DNA from: Chlamydiales bacterium
Lineage (GTDB): Bacteria; Chlamydiota; Chlamydiia; Chlamydiales; JAJFMA01
Direction of reading: 5' to 3'
Length of the DNA: 64,000 nucleotides
Assembly (NCBI GenBank): GCA_030679955.1
Contig: JAUXSF010000041.1
Span: 97,497-161,496 of the forward strand
Shown here: in pieces, positions 26,819-35,572 of the stretch
How the letters are laid out: every line of letters starts with the position of its first letter
Numbering within the stretch: the first letter of the stretch is position 1
Position numbers and translations under genes: made by a program
Notes under the pieces: model-generated
The model's input: the letters and a program-made list of their open reading frames with translations, nothing else
Database searches by the model: none
What the model was told of the DNA's origin: nothing

Positions 26819-26992
26819 TTGGAGTGGACCCAATTAGTTGGACAGAAGGACTCTTCGTTTTGTCCACCTTTCTACCCCCGCTAATTAACGTAAAAGTAGA
26901 ATTAATTTCCTTAATATTCTCAATCATGCTAACCTACGCAAGGTAATTAACTAAATAAACAAAAAATCAACTAAATACACAAGGATAAGTAA

Positions 26993-27511
26993 ATGAATGT
27001 AATCAATAATCATGATAATAATCGAATTCATAACATGGTGGGAGATTTTGTAAATACTACAATTCCAAGAACGGCGATATCGGTCGCAGGTACGGTTGCA
27101 ATTGAAGCCCTAGCAAACCGGCCACTGTCTTGGGTATGCAATTCTGGAATTGCCTCAGCAGTGCTTAGTTTGAAAGTACAGGGAGCATGCCTCTTTGGTG
27201 ATATAATAGGCTTATGTATTTCCAATACCGGGTGGTCCGAACAAAAAAAACGGGCAATGGTAGGACTCTTCGTAGGATTTACGTTGGCTATTGGTTTAAG
27301 CACCATGAGTCCTTTACAATACTCTATAGCGAATGAAATTGCCTTGATAGGCATTACTACTCTGCCTAAAATAATGGGTTTAGTGATGTCACATGCTTAC
27401 TATGAACATCGTCCCCATTTTGCCGGAACAGTTTTGATAACAAGTGTTGTAGGGGCAGTGCTAACAGAATTTGCTTTGAACAGCCTTCAGTATACCGTTC
27501 GTCCACAGTAG
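26993..27511 (+). CDS. Multi-pass small membrane protein, paralogue 2
   Basis: The 172-aa protein has an Asn/His-rich N-terminus and about four hydrophobic segments (ISVAGTVAIEALA, GACLFGDIIGLCIS, AMVGLFVGFTLAIGLSTM, AGTVLITSVVGAVLTEFAL). It has the same length and layout as the gene at 25777, but identity is low, so common origin is only suspected. ACAAGGATAAGTAA before the ATG gives a fair ribosome binding site. It ends just before a strong hairpin. It may be an inclusion-membrane candidate, unproven. Confidence 0.6.
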   Translation: MNVINNHDNNRIHNMVGDFVNTTIPRTAISVAGTVAIEALANRPLSWVCNSGIASAVLSLKVQGACLFGDIIGLCISNTGWSEQKKRAMVGLFVGFTLAIGLSTMSPLQYSIANEIALIGITTLPKIMGLVMSHAYYEHRPHFAGTVLITSVVGAVLTEFALNSLQYTVRPQ

Positions 27512-27524
27512 ATTAAGAGGTTCT

Positions 27525-27556
27525 TTACAAGGATGTTAAGCGCAACATCCTTGTAA
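27525..27556. terminator. Hairpin terminator between convergent genes
   Basis: TTACAAGGATGTT and AACATCCTTGTAA form a perfect 13-base stem with a 6-base loop, followed on the plus strand by GAATTTTCATGTTT. It separates the 172-aa membrane gene from the convergent bshA and could serve both. Confidence 0.6.
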
Positions 27557-27579
27557 GAATTTTCATGTTTCAAAAATGT

Positions 27580-28701
27580 CTACTGCTGATTTAAGACGCG
27601 TTCATAAAAGGCTTCGTACTGTGGGAGTATACGGTCCACAGTAAAAGCCTCTCTGGCGCGTGTTTTTCCTTGCTCACCCATAGACTTGGCTAACTCTGGC
27701 TGCGATAAAATCTGCATGGCTTTCTCCGCCATCGCATCGACATCGCCCATGGGAACTAGAAAGCCTGTTTTACCATCCTGGACAACTTCCGGAAGACCAC
27801 CAACCTGTGAAGCTATTACGGGAACGCCGTACGCCATGGCTTCCAAAGCGACCAAGCCAAAACTCTCTTGCGAACTCGGCAGCAAAAACAAATCAGAAGA
27901 TGCAATACATCCGTCAATATTCGATTGCTTACCCAGAAAGGTCACATGATCCTCCAATCCCAAGTCAACTAGCGCATTACGAGCATCCTCTACACCAACT
28001 CCTGTGCCGATAAAAAGTAGCTTACAGGGCATCTGCTTCTGGACCTTGGCAAATACCTTCACAACATCAACCACGCGTTTGACAGGTCTAAAATTGGATG
28101 CGTGAACTATCAACTTCTCGCCATTGGGTGTCAAAGACTGGCGAAACTTCTTATCAAATCGGACATCTTCCCGTGGGATAAAAAAGTTGTAAATGACCTC
28201 TATGGGCTTTTCAATATGAAAGTACTCTTGAGTCTTGCACCGCAAATAGTTTGATACGGCAGTCACGCCATCACTATGTTCAATACTAAACTTTACGATT
28301 TCAAAATAGGCGGGGTCTCGGCCAACCGCTGTAATATCCGTTCCATGCAACGTCGTGACAATTGCCGGCCGCTTCTTGCCAAGCAATTGGCGAGCTAAGT
28401 AAGCACTGGTCGCATGAGGGATAGCATAATGCACATGCATGATATCCAAATCATATTCTTTGGATATGGCTGCAATTTTTACGGCTAGCGACAGCGCATA
28501 ATCTGGATAGCGAATGAGGTCATATTGATTCATATCCACTTCGTGAAAGAACAGATTCTCGTTCTCTAATCGAAGCCTAAAGGGCTGCTCAAAAGTGATA
28601 AAGTGAACTTGATGTCCTTTATTCGCGAGCTCATGGCCAAGCTCAGTAGCAAGAACGCCACTACCACCTAAAGTGGGGTAACAGACGATACCGATTTTCA
28701 T
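27580..28701 (-). CDS. bshA: N-acetyl-alpha-D-glucosaminyl L-malate synthase
   Basis: BshA joins GlcNAc from UDP-GlcNAc to L-malate, the first step of bacillithiol synthesis. The 373-aa GT4/GT-B enzyme shows the family start [22 protein letters not shown] and the block [18 protein letters not shown]. It also has [22 protein letters not shown] and the C-terminal nucleotide-sugar site [20 protein letters not shown]. These closely follow BshA rather than other GT4 enzymes. It lies 5 bases after bshB1, which supports the call. A degenerate copy of its last 60 codons lies 0.8 kb downstream. bshC is not in the window. Confidence 0.9.
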   Translation of the reverse strand: MKIGIVCYPTLGGSGVLATELGHELANKGHQVHFITFEQPFRLRLENENLFFHEVDMNQYDLIRYPDYALSLAVKIAAISKEYDLDIMHVHYAIPHATSAYLARQLLGKKRPAIVTTLHGTDITAVGRDPAYFEIVKFSIEHSDGVTAVSNYLRCKTQEYFHIEKPIEVIYNFFIPREDVRFDKKFRQSLTPNGEKLIVHASNFRPVKRVVDVVKVFAKVQKQMPCKLLFIGTGVGVEDARNALVDLGLEDHVTFLGKQSNIDGCIASSDLFLLPSSQESFGLVALEAMAYGVPVIASQVGGLPEVVQDGKTGFLVPMGDVDAMAEKAMQILSQPELAKSMGEQGKTRAREAFTVDRILPQYEAFYERVLNQQ

Positions 28702-28706
28702 GTTAT

Positions 28707-29390
28707 CTAAAGCTCCCTGACGGCTCGCGACACCTTCATAATATCATCGATTTGAATAGGATTGCTCTTAGCCAGTCCTTGAGCGTATTGACAACCAATC
28801 ATGACGCCGAGATATTGTGCAGTTTTAGTGACGCGGGCGATGTAGTCATAAGTTTTCATTTGAGAATGATGGCATTCCATCATGCTCGTCCAAAGTGTGA
28901 TGTAATTAGAAACGTCTATGAGAAAATCTACGGGTTCGTGAATGGCTCCACTATAATGTAGAATGCCTTCCACCCAATGTGTTGGCAGATCAGGTAATAT
29001 CTTTGCAAAACGTGCGTACCGGCATGCAGCGCGTGCCATATAACCGGTTGCTGTGTGATCAGGATGTTGCTGAACGCCTGACCAAAGTGGCGCCAATACC
29101 AACCTCGGTTGATATTTGCGTATCGCTTCGACCAGCTTTAAACGTCCAGCGTATGAATCGATAATTTCACAATCGTCGAAATCCAAGCATATACGCTCTG
29201 CTCCAATGATCTTGGCAGAGGCTAGAGCCTCTTGCCTGCGCTCGGCGGGAGTACCGTTAGTCGCTTTCTGTCCGGGTGTGAGGTCTACTATGACAATGCT
29301 GCGACCTTCGGCCGCTTCGCGGCAAAGAATTCCGCCACAGCCGAATTCCACATCATCAGGATGTGTTCCGATTGCCATAATATCAACCAT
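28707..29390 (-). CDS. bshB1: Bacillithiol biosynthesis deacetylase BshB1
   Basis: The 227-aa PIG-L/LmbE family enzyme removes acetyl from GlcNAc-malate. The zinc motif HPDD is at 10-13 (GTHPDDVEFGCGG) and the distal His is in HPDHTATGY. The sequence VDLTPGQKATNGTPAERRQEA is typical of BshB1. AGGGGGA precedes the ATG on the minus strand. With bshA it gives GlcN-malate; adding cysteine (BshC) would complete the thiol. It is part of the probable operon AsmA-like, comF-like, bshB1, bshA. Confidence 0.9.
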   Translation of the reverse strand: MVDIMAIGTHPDDVEFGCGGILCREAAEGRSIVIVDLTPGQKATNGTPAERRQEALASAKIIGAERICLDFDDCEIIDSYAGRLKLVEAIRKYQPRLVLAPLWSGVQQHPDHTATGYMARAACRYARFAKILPDLPTHWVEGILHYSGAIHEPVDFLIDVSNYITLWTSMMECHHSQMKTYDYIARVTKTAQYLGVMIGCQYAQGLAKSNPIQIDDIMKVSRAVREL

Positions 29391-29423
29391 CTGTCCCCCT
29401 ATCTTTCGGTTTGGAAAGATAGC

Positions 29424-30128
29424 CTACAGAGTTGCCCGACATACCGTCAATGCATAAACATCTTTGGGATAACCTTCCAGTAATGCTGCGGCACAACACC
29501 TTATGGTTGCACCTGTCGTGAATACATCGTCGATCAATAGTACGGTACGATCCTCAATATGTCTTTTTGCTTTCAAGACAAATTGAGATTGGCTAAGTAA
29601 TTGGCGCTGCTTAAGATTTAGCCCAGCTTGTGCAAACGAGCCACTATGACGCTTCAACACGTTATGCATCGGCCTATCAAGCATACGAGCTACCTCGTCC
29701 GCTATCAACAGGCTCTGATTATAGCCACGAATGAACTGGCGCATGTGCGGCATAGGTACCGGAACCACGACATCGGGCAAGGGCCACTCCAGACGAATGA
29801 TCTGAGCTACCAGAAAGGCTGCAGCGCCTTTTGCAAGGTGTGGCAATCCGCCATATTTCAAGCGCTTAACAAGCGTACCTGCAGGGCCAATATAATCAAA
29901 AGCCGCAGCAGCACGATGCCACAGAGGTGGGATCTTTTTGCAATCGATGCAAATGCTGCTAGTCCCCTCTTGAAAGCATTTTGCACAGCGATCTTGTGGA
30001 CTCAGAAGATGCAGCAGTTGCAGACAAACTTCGCAGAAGAGAGCGCCAGATTCTGTGGCGCAATCGCAGTGTATGCAAAAAGATGGAAGCGTAAAGTTAA
30101 GCCAGGAATCGAAAATCTTCCTTAGCAT
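29424..30128 (-). CDS. ComF family phosphoribosyltransferase-like protein
   Basis: The 234-aa protein has the ComF layout: an N-terminal zinc-finger region with four CxxC pairs (CIHC, CEVC, CAKC, CIDC), then a type I phosphoribosyltransferase fold ending in the PRPP loop VLLIDDVFTTGAT. ComF acts in DNA uptake in competent bacteria. In obligate intracellular lineages its role is unclear. It starts 3 bases after the stop of the 1700-aa gene and sits 33 bases before bshB1, so these are probably cotranscribed. Confidence 0.88.
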   Translation of the reverse strand: MLRKIFDSWLNFTLPSFCIHCDCATESGALFCEVCLQLLHLLSPQDRCAKCFQEGTSSICIDCKKIPPLWHRAAAAFDYIGPAGTLVKRLKYGGLPHLAKGAAAFLVAQIIRLEWPLPDVVVPVPMPHMRQFIRGYNQSLLIADEVARMLDRPMHNVLKRHSGSFAQAGLNLKQRQLLSQSQFVLKAKRHIEDRTVLLIDDVFTTGATIRCCAAALLEGYPKDVYALTVCRATL

Positions 30129-30131
30129 ACG

Positions 30132-33100
30132 TTACTGAACCGTTAAAACCGGCTTTTTTAAGTTACCCTCGACCACCAAAGTCATCTTGTCTGTCACTTT
30201 TAATAATGGTTGGTGTGGACGCAACTTGATCGTTAAATCTAGATTGCCGTCGAAGTCAATAGTTGAAGGCTTCCCATCCTTTGGCAACGAATACTTGGTA
30301 AGCTTTCCGTGCGAATAGACATCTTTTAAACGTGTAAGGGTCACCTTACCATCGCCAATCTGATACTCTACAGACCCACTAGAAGGTGTTAGCACATCCC
30401 AATCTAGTCCCAAACGTGACATAAACTCTGACGTCAGTCCTAAAATACCCTTTCCCTTCTTCTTCTTAGAATAGGTAAAATGAGCGCTACCGTCACCTGT
30501 AAGACTATTGAGATTAGACATATTGCCAGCCAGATTAGTGATCGTTAACTCTGGAAAAGCTATATCTTGCCGACGTTGGCGAAGGTTCTCAGATGGTTTC
30601 TTAAGTGCAGCGGGAGATACATTTGACGCGTTAAGAGATGGCACCTTGAGATACCAGTCCTGCTTGGCTGAACTTGTCAGCGAGGCTTCAGCAATGCTAA
30701 CTTTACCAGCAGGATCGTTAATCACTATATCAGCGAACTTTAACTGCTTAGGAGTGAGCTGCAATCCAGCGGTGAAGCTATCTAATAGGTAGCCGGCAAT
30801 TTCCAACTTCTCAGCTTTGGCGCTTCCTTCAAAGTTCACCCAGTCCGATTGAGCATTGCCAAGTTTCCATGTTCCGTCCAACAGATAACGCGCCTTTAAA
30901 CCATAACTTTGCAAGCTTCGGGAAAATCCCTCTGACATAAGTGGAGCGGCATCCTGCAAATTCACCCAAACTTTGCCCTCAAGATCGGAAAGCATATCGC
31001 TACGGGCTTTTAGGCTAGCATCAAATCCGAAAAACTGCCCATCAATGCGTTGTACAAAAAAACCAAAATCAGGCCGATATTCCCATGAAACAACCATGGG
31101 TTTATTGGAGGGAGAACCAGGTGGCACATCTGACAACATTAACTGCCCAAATGGCGACGGAGGACATTCGTTACAAAGAGTGAGCCACACAGGTCTGCCG
31201 CGGTATTCCATCAAACCGCCAACCTTTAACTCATATGGATCGTAGTTTACCGAAAGATCTCTCAAGGTATAAGGTTGACCATTATACGTATAAACTCCGC
31301 CATCCAAATTCACATTGATCGTGGAGCTTTCCTGAGCCAATGTGACCGCAAAATTGCCGTTGATACCTCTTTCGCTGGAAACTTGATTGACTAAGCGATG
31401 GATCAGCTGATGACCAGATTTGCCTAATGGGCCCTGCAAAGCATCCGCGACCCATCCCATGGCGCCATCGGGAGCTTTAAAGCGCCCTCCTTCGATCGAT
31501 AGGGAGCCCTGATTGATATCATAGATAAGTCGGCTAAAATCGATGGCGATAGGTCGTCCTCCCAAACGCGAGGGAAGCATGGCTGTACTTAGATTGCGGA
31601 TAATGATTCCGGTATCCGTATCAAAATAGGTGGGGACATGCGCTGTATCGCGCAATCGTACACCACTCAATTCAATGGATCGCATTTGAGATTCCAGGCG
31701 CGCCTCAACATGCAGCCAATCTGGACTGGGAAGTGCTGTGATCTGAATATGTCCATGCGCGCGAACATCCCCTTTGGGTTGAAAGCGCTTTGCAAAGCGC
31801 TGAGTGGGCCCCCAACGCCCCAACTGCCCCATGTTCATTTCCAACAAGTTCAGCCGTCCTTCTAGCACTCCTCTGTCAGGAAAATATTCTCCGTCTAGCC
31901 CCAAGGTAGCAGCCTTAGCGCACCTCATGCCTAAAAAGTTAACTTTCCACCGGTCTTCGAGTTGCAACAAATCAGCGGAAAGGGACAAATCGTCCACAAT
32001 GAATTGCTCAACAATCCAATTATTGCCTTGCACGTTGCCATTGACATAGAACTTTTGAAAAGCTCGGTCGTTTAACGCAATATCTTTGCCCGAAATGCGA
32101 TAGGACAAAATCGGTGCCCCACGGTCATATTTCATAGAAAAAGAGAAGGCCCCACGCGCTGTGCTGATGCTCTGAATCTCTTCTACCAAACGCTTAGAGA
32201 GAAATGGCAATCCCGCACGGCCTAAACGTTGGAGATCGCGTAAAACCGTACTTAAATCAAAATCCATCTGAAAATCTGCCGAAGCCACTTGTGACCAGTC
32301 GCGAAGGCGTAGCTCCAGAACTCTTGGATGAACATTGCCAAAATGTGTGTTGATATTGTCGAACGCGAATTGTATTTCCTTGCGATCGTCCGAACTATGC
32401 CTTGCATGAGCTTCACCGACAACCCGTAGCAAATCGCGCGCTTTATCCCCTACCCAAATGTCGAAGCTAAGATGCTCTCCTGGATAGTCAGAAATGACAA
32501 CTCGATCGCTAACAAGGCGATACTCCTCTACGCCACGTCCAGGGCGTCCAGCCAATACAGTGCCTTGCACATCAGAGAAGCCTAAAGCGTTGCTGGCAAA
32601 GTCATAAGAGAAATTAGCTGTCAGTTCGCGAATGGCAACATCCATGCCCTTGCCTTCTACAGATCCCTCTCGAAATTCTCCCCTTAACGCTCCTTCCCAC
32701 TTCACGCCATCCTTGTCAATCTTTGCTGAGATACTGCTGGCAGTACCTTTTAACGCGACAACGCCTTGTAAAGGCAGTTTATGCAACAGTCCATTCCCGC
32801 CATCAAAGTAGCCTAATAGCTTGGTGATTTGCCCAAAGGTTCCTGAAACAGTATGAGGAGCTATAGACCACGTCACCTCTTCATCAAAACGTGTTAACGA
32901 TGATGAAGAAACGTCGCCAACAAACAATACTCCCTCAGCACTTCCTTCAAGAGCTTTGAGGACCAACTTATCTTTCTGATAATGTGCCGTGCCCGAAACA
33001 TCGGTAATTTTTAGACCGCTACGCTTATCATTCACGACGAGGTTGTTAAAAGGGAAAGTAATAGAGGCTGTCTGCGCATCAAAATTAAGCGCTATCTGCG

Positions 33101-35234
33101 CCGTGGCGGTGGCAGGCTCTATAGCAAACCTAGAATTGTCTAATGCCATATCTGTCAAGTGCACGGCCAAATTAGCCTGTGTACTGTCAAAACTACCCTT
33201 GACCTTGGCTATTCCAGCTGCAGCATCAAATGCGAAAATTGGCTGCTCAAACAGATCCTGAATCTTCCAAGAGGTTGTCTCAATTCTACCATTGGTAATG
33301 AGGGGCTTTTTGGAGGGATCCTGAGCTGGGCGATATCCAACATCACTAACTTCCACCGCTTCAGAAAGTAGTGAGCCATGGCTAAAGAAGTTTCTGAAGG
33401 GTTCAAACCAACTCTTTAGCGAAGAGCTTGTCGAAAGCCATTCCTCAAACGCTGTAGAGGTTCCATTGGCGAGATCAAATGAAAAGTTGGCTTGATGGTT
33501 GTCGCTATCTCCCAAAGTAATCACACCACGACTCTGATACTGCCGGATAGTAGCGTCGACAGCTACTGGGCGATCAGCCAGTAGATGTGCAAGCCTTGCT
33601 TGGAAGCGCTGTGGTGCTAGCAAAGCAACATGTTGTCCGTTGCTAACAATGTTAACATGCCAGCCATCTTTATATTGTAGAGCCCAAACGCCCTTGCTAA
33701 GCGGAAATTGCCCTTTCAGATCGAGACCTACGACAGCATCGCCACCAACACCAAGGTGCCCTTGCACGTTGGTTAAGAGTCCCAAATGCCCTTCCACTGT
33801 CCCAAATGCCAATTCACCATCGGTAACATTTAGATCAGCACGAAATCCTTGCTGCTTACCAAAGGACACCTTCCCACGACATGTGCCAATCTGGCATCTC
33901 CATCCACAAGGATTGTGACAAATCTCTAAGCCTGTGCCTACCAGCTGATCAACGTTTAAGCCTGTGCCGCTGTTGGTCAGGATACCTTCCACGCGACCTT
34001 TGGTCACCTGCCAATTTCCAGCTTCTGGCAATTGATGACCCAACATTTCTTTAAAGAAAAATGCCTCCGAAGCCTCTAAACCGCTAAATTTGGCGCGGAA
34101 TTCCTGGCCATCCTGATGGGATAACTCCACTCTCCCTTCGCCACCCAAAGTATCTAAAAAGACCAATGTCGAACGCACAGCCTGCAAACCAGTGCCAGTA
34201 CCGTCTAAACGCATGGCTTTAACTTGATCTGCATGCCACCATTGTCCCCTACAGGAAAAGGAATATTTGGATTCATCACCCAAATTGAGCTGCCCCTTAA
34301 AACCTTCTAATTCCCAAGTATTCGTTGATGCAGAGGCGCCAGATATTAGTTGCAAGGCTCCTTGTAAATGCAGAATACAGCTGTCATCATCGTTTGGAGA
34401 CCGTCCACATGCTATCTTTCCTTCCTTCACGCGCATTTTTAAGGGTGTTCTGGATACCGATGCCATTACGTCGTCGAGAGTAAGCTGGCCAGAAGGTGTA
34501 CCACTATCCCAGCTCCAGTTGCCGCTAATGACTCCCCGTTCAAGGTGGAAAGGCAAATGAACATTGGTCATTGGAACAATCAATGCAGCGACGAGTTTAG
34601 CAGGTATGCCATGCATCTTTATCGCTGTCTTATAACTTGTTGAGCTTTCCTCAAAGACGATCTGTGCAGTGCGATTGGTCTTGGCATCCACAACAATGTT
34701 AATGGCTCCCTTCGGATGCCGCAGACCACTTTGTAAATTAACAGTAAAGTGCCCCATTGGCTCTACGACGGACCCATCGCGCCATGCAACAGCCCCTTGA
34801 TCGACTTTTACTGTGATATTACCGCGAAGCCAACCGCGCCACCAAATAGGATCTTGCGCCGGCGGCATAGCTATTTCTTGGCTGGTCAATAAAATTGTTG
34901 GCTTGATTAACTCAACTTCAGCGTTTAATTGTCGATTTGTAAAGCTCAAATCGTAGTGAATTCGCAGCTGCTCCGCCTCGACTGAATAAGCGCCGCCAGA
35001 ACCCATAAAGACTGGTTTGTCGAGTATGATCGTACTGCCATCATAGTGGACATCCGTATAGATGACTGGCGCATTCATCACCCCCTCAACCTGCGCAATT
35101 AGGTAACTACGCACAACCAGGCGCTGAATTGGGTCGCGTACAGCTAACATTAAGCCAACGGCCACCAGCGGAATCATAAGCAACATTATCGTTCGACGCA
35201 TCACTGCTCTTTTGCTGAAACAGTTAATAGACAT
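30132..35234 (-). CDS. Giant AsmA/TamB-like envelope protein
   Basis: The 1700-aa protein has an N-terminal membrane anchor (MRRTIMLLMIPLVAVGLMLAV) and then a very long run of short beta-strands with repeated 'G-x-hydrophobic-x-hydrophobic' periodicity. This is typical of AsmA-like, TamB and YhdP proteins, which span the periplasm as lipid-conducting grooves. The last 150 residues (LTPSSGSVEYQIGDGKVTLT to TDKMTLVVEGNLKKPVLTV) look like an AsmA C-terminal domain. Transport of phospholipid or insertion of outer-membrane protein is inferred from the family. The start at 35234 lacks a ribosome binding site; ATG at 35201 has AAAGAG upstream and is a good alternative. Confidence 0.7.
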   Translation of the reverse strand: MSINCFSKRAVMRRTIMLLMIPLVAVGLMLAVRDPIQRLVVRSYLIAQVEGVMNAPVIYTDVHYDGSTIILDKPVFMGSGGAYSVEAEQLRIHYDLSFTNRQLNAEVELIKPTILLTSQEIAMPPAQDPIWWRGWLRGNITVKVDQGAVAWRDGSVVEPMGHFTVNLQSGLRHPKGAINIVVDAKTNRTAQIVFEESSTSYKTAIKMHGIPAKLVAALIVPMTNVHLPFHLERGVISGNWSWDSGTPSGQLTLDDVMASVSRTPLKMRVKEGKIACGRSPNDDDSCILHLQGALQLISGASASTNTWELEGFKGQLNLGDESKYSFSCRGQWWHADQVKAMRLDGTGTGLQAVRSTLVFLDTLGGEGRVELSHQDGQEFRAKFSGLEASEAFFFKEMLGHQLPEAGNWQVTKGRVEGILTNSGTGLNVDQLVGTGLEICHNPCGWRCQIGTCRGKVSFGKQQGFRADLNVTDGELAFGTVEGHLGLLTNVQGHLGVGGDAVVGLDLKGQFPLSKGVWALQYKDGWHVNIVSNGQHVALLAPQRFQARLAHLLADRPVAVDATIRQYQSRGVITLGDSDNHQANFSFDLANGTSTAFEEWLSTSSSLKSWFEPFRNFFSHGSLLSEAVEVSDVGYRPAQDPSKKPLITNGRIETTSWKIQDLFEQPIFAFDAAAGIAKVKGSFDSTQANLAVHLTDMALDNSRFAIEPATATAQIALNFDAQTASITFPFNNLVVNDKRSGLKITDVSGTAHYQKDKLVLKALEGSAEGVLFVGDVSSSSLTRFDEEVTWSIAPHTVSGTFGQITKLLGYFDGGNGLLHKLPLQGVVALKGTASSISAKIDKDGVKWEGALRGEFREGSVEGKGMDVAIRELTANFSYDFASNALGFSDVQGTVLAGRPGRGVEEYRLVSDRVVISDYPGEHLSFDIWVGDKARDLLRVVGEAHARHSSDDRKEIQFAFDNINTHFGNVHPRVLELRLRDWSQVASADFQMDFDLSTVLRDLQRLGRAGLPFLSKRLVEEIQSISTARGAFSFSMKYDRGAPILSYRISGKDIALNDRAFQKFYVNGNVQGNNWIVEQFIVDDLSLSADLLQLEDRWKVNFLGMRCAKAATLGLDGEYFPDRGVLEGRLNLLEMNMGQLGRWGPTQRFAKRFQPKGDVRAHGHIQITALPSPDWLHVEARLESQMRSIELSGVRLRDTAHVPTYFDTDTGIIIRNLSTAMLPSRLGGRPIAIDFSRLIYDINQGSLSIEGGRFKAPDGAMGWVADALQGPLGKSGHQLIHRLVNQVSSERGINGNFAVTLAQESSTINVNLDGGVYTYNGQPYTLRDLSVNYDPYELKVGGLMEYRGRPVWLTLCNECPPSPFGQLMLSDVPPGSPSNKPMVVSWEYRPDFGFFVQRIDGQFFGFDASLKARSDMLSDLEGKVWVNLQDAAPLMSEGFSRSLQSYGLKARYLLDGTWKLGNAQSDWVNFEGSAKAEKLEIAGYLLDSFTAGLQLTPKQLKFADIVINDPAGKVSIAEASLTSSAKQDWYLKVPSLNASNVSPAALKKPSENLRQRRQDIAFPELTITNLAGNMSNLNSLTGDGSAHFTYSKKKKGKGILGLTSEFMSRLGLDWDVLTPSSGSVEYQIGDGKVTLTRLKDVYSHGKLTKYSLPKDGKPSTIDFDGNLDLTIKLRPHQPLLKVTDKMTLVVEGNLKKPVLTVQ

Positions 35235-35572
35235 GCTTTTATAAAGGATTCTCTTGAACTTGACAATAGGCGTCTTCCCAAGAGGAAAAAGGACCTAAAC
35301 GACGGAAAGGACCTAAAGGGAATTGTAAAAGTCAGGCTCCTCATTAAAGTTATTACACTTAATATGAATTGATTATAATTCACTAATTATCTATTATTAT
35401 CTGTTTATACCAATCTTACGAGAGAATGTCTATGGATTCAACAGACTTCCTCCAAGAAGGTAAAGGAATAAAACGACTGCTATTACGATCTACAAGCAAT
35501 TTTCAGATCGTTTTCGTCCTTTTTCGCCTTTAAATTAATTCTTATTAAAGAACGTTTTAATCGAGGAATACT
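35235..35572. other. AT-rich divergent intergenic region
   Basis: This 338-base gap lies between the giant minus-strand gene and the plus-strand HicA-fusion gene. A TATAAT-like box near 35372 lacks a convincing -35. A 33-codon frame starts at ATG 35431 (MDSTDFLQEGKGIKRLL…) with only GAGAG upstream. It may be a leader peptide or a leftover N-terminus and is not called as a gene. The leader is A/T-rich like those of the other candidate effectors. Confidence 0.4.

Noticed and set aside
26821..26875. IS3-type insertion sequence
   Set aside because: TGGACCCAATTAGTTGGACA and TTTGTCCACC look like terminal sequence, but no transposase or second end is near, so no element is annotated.
30508..34560. 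Plus-strand frames of up to 97 codons inside the 1700-aa gene
   Set aside because: Antisense shadows of one continuous, well-composed minus-strand gene.
35431..35532. 33-codon frame upstream of the HicA-fusion gene
   Set aside because: Short, with a weak ribosome binding site; it could be a leader peptide but cannot be told from chance.
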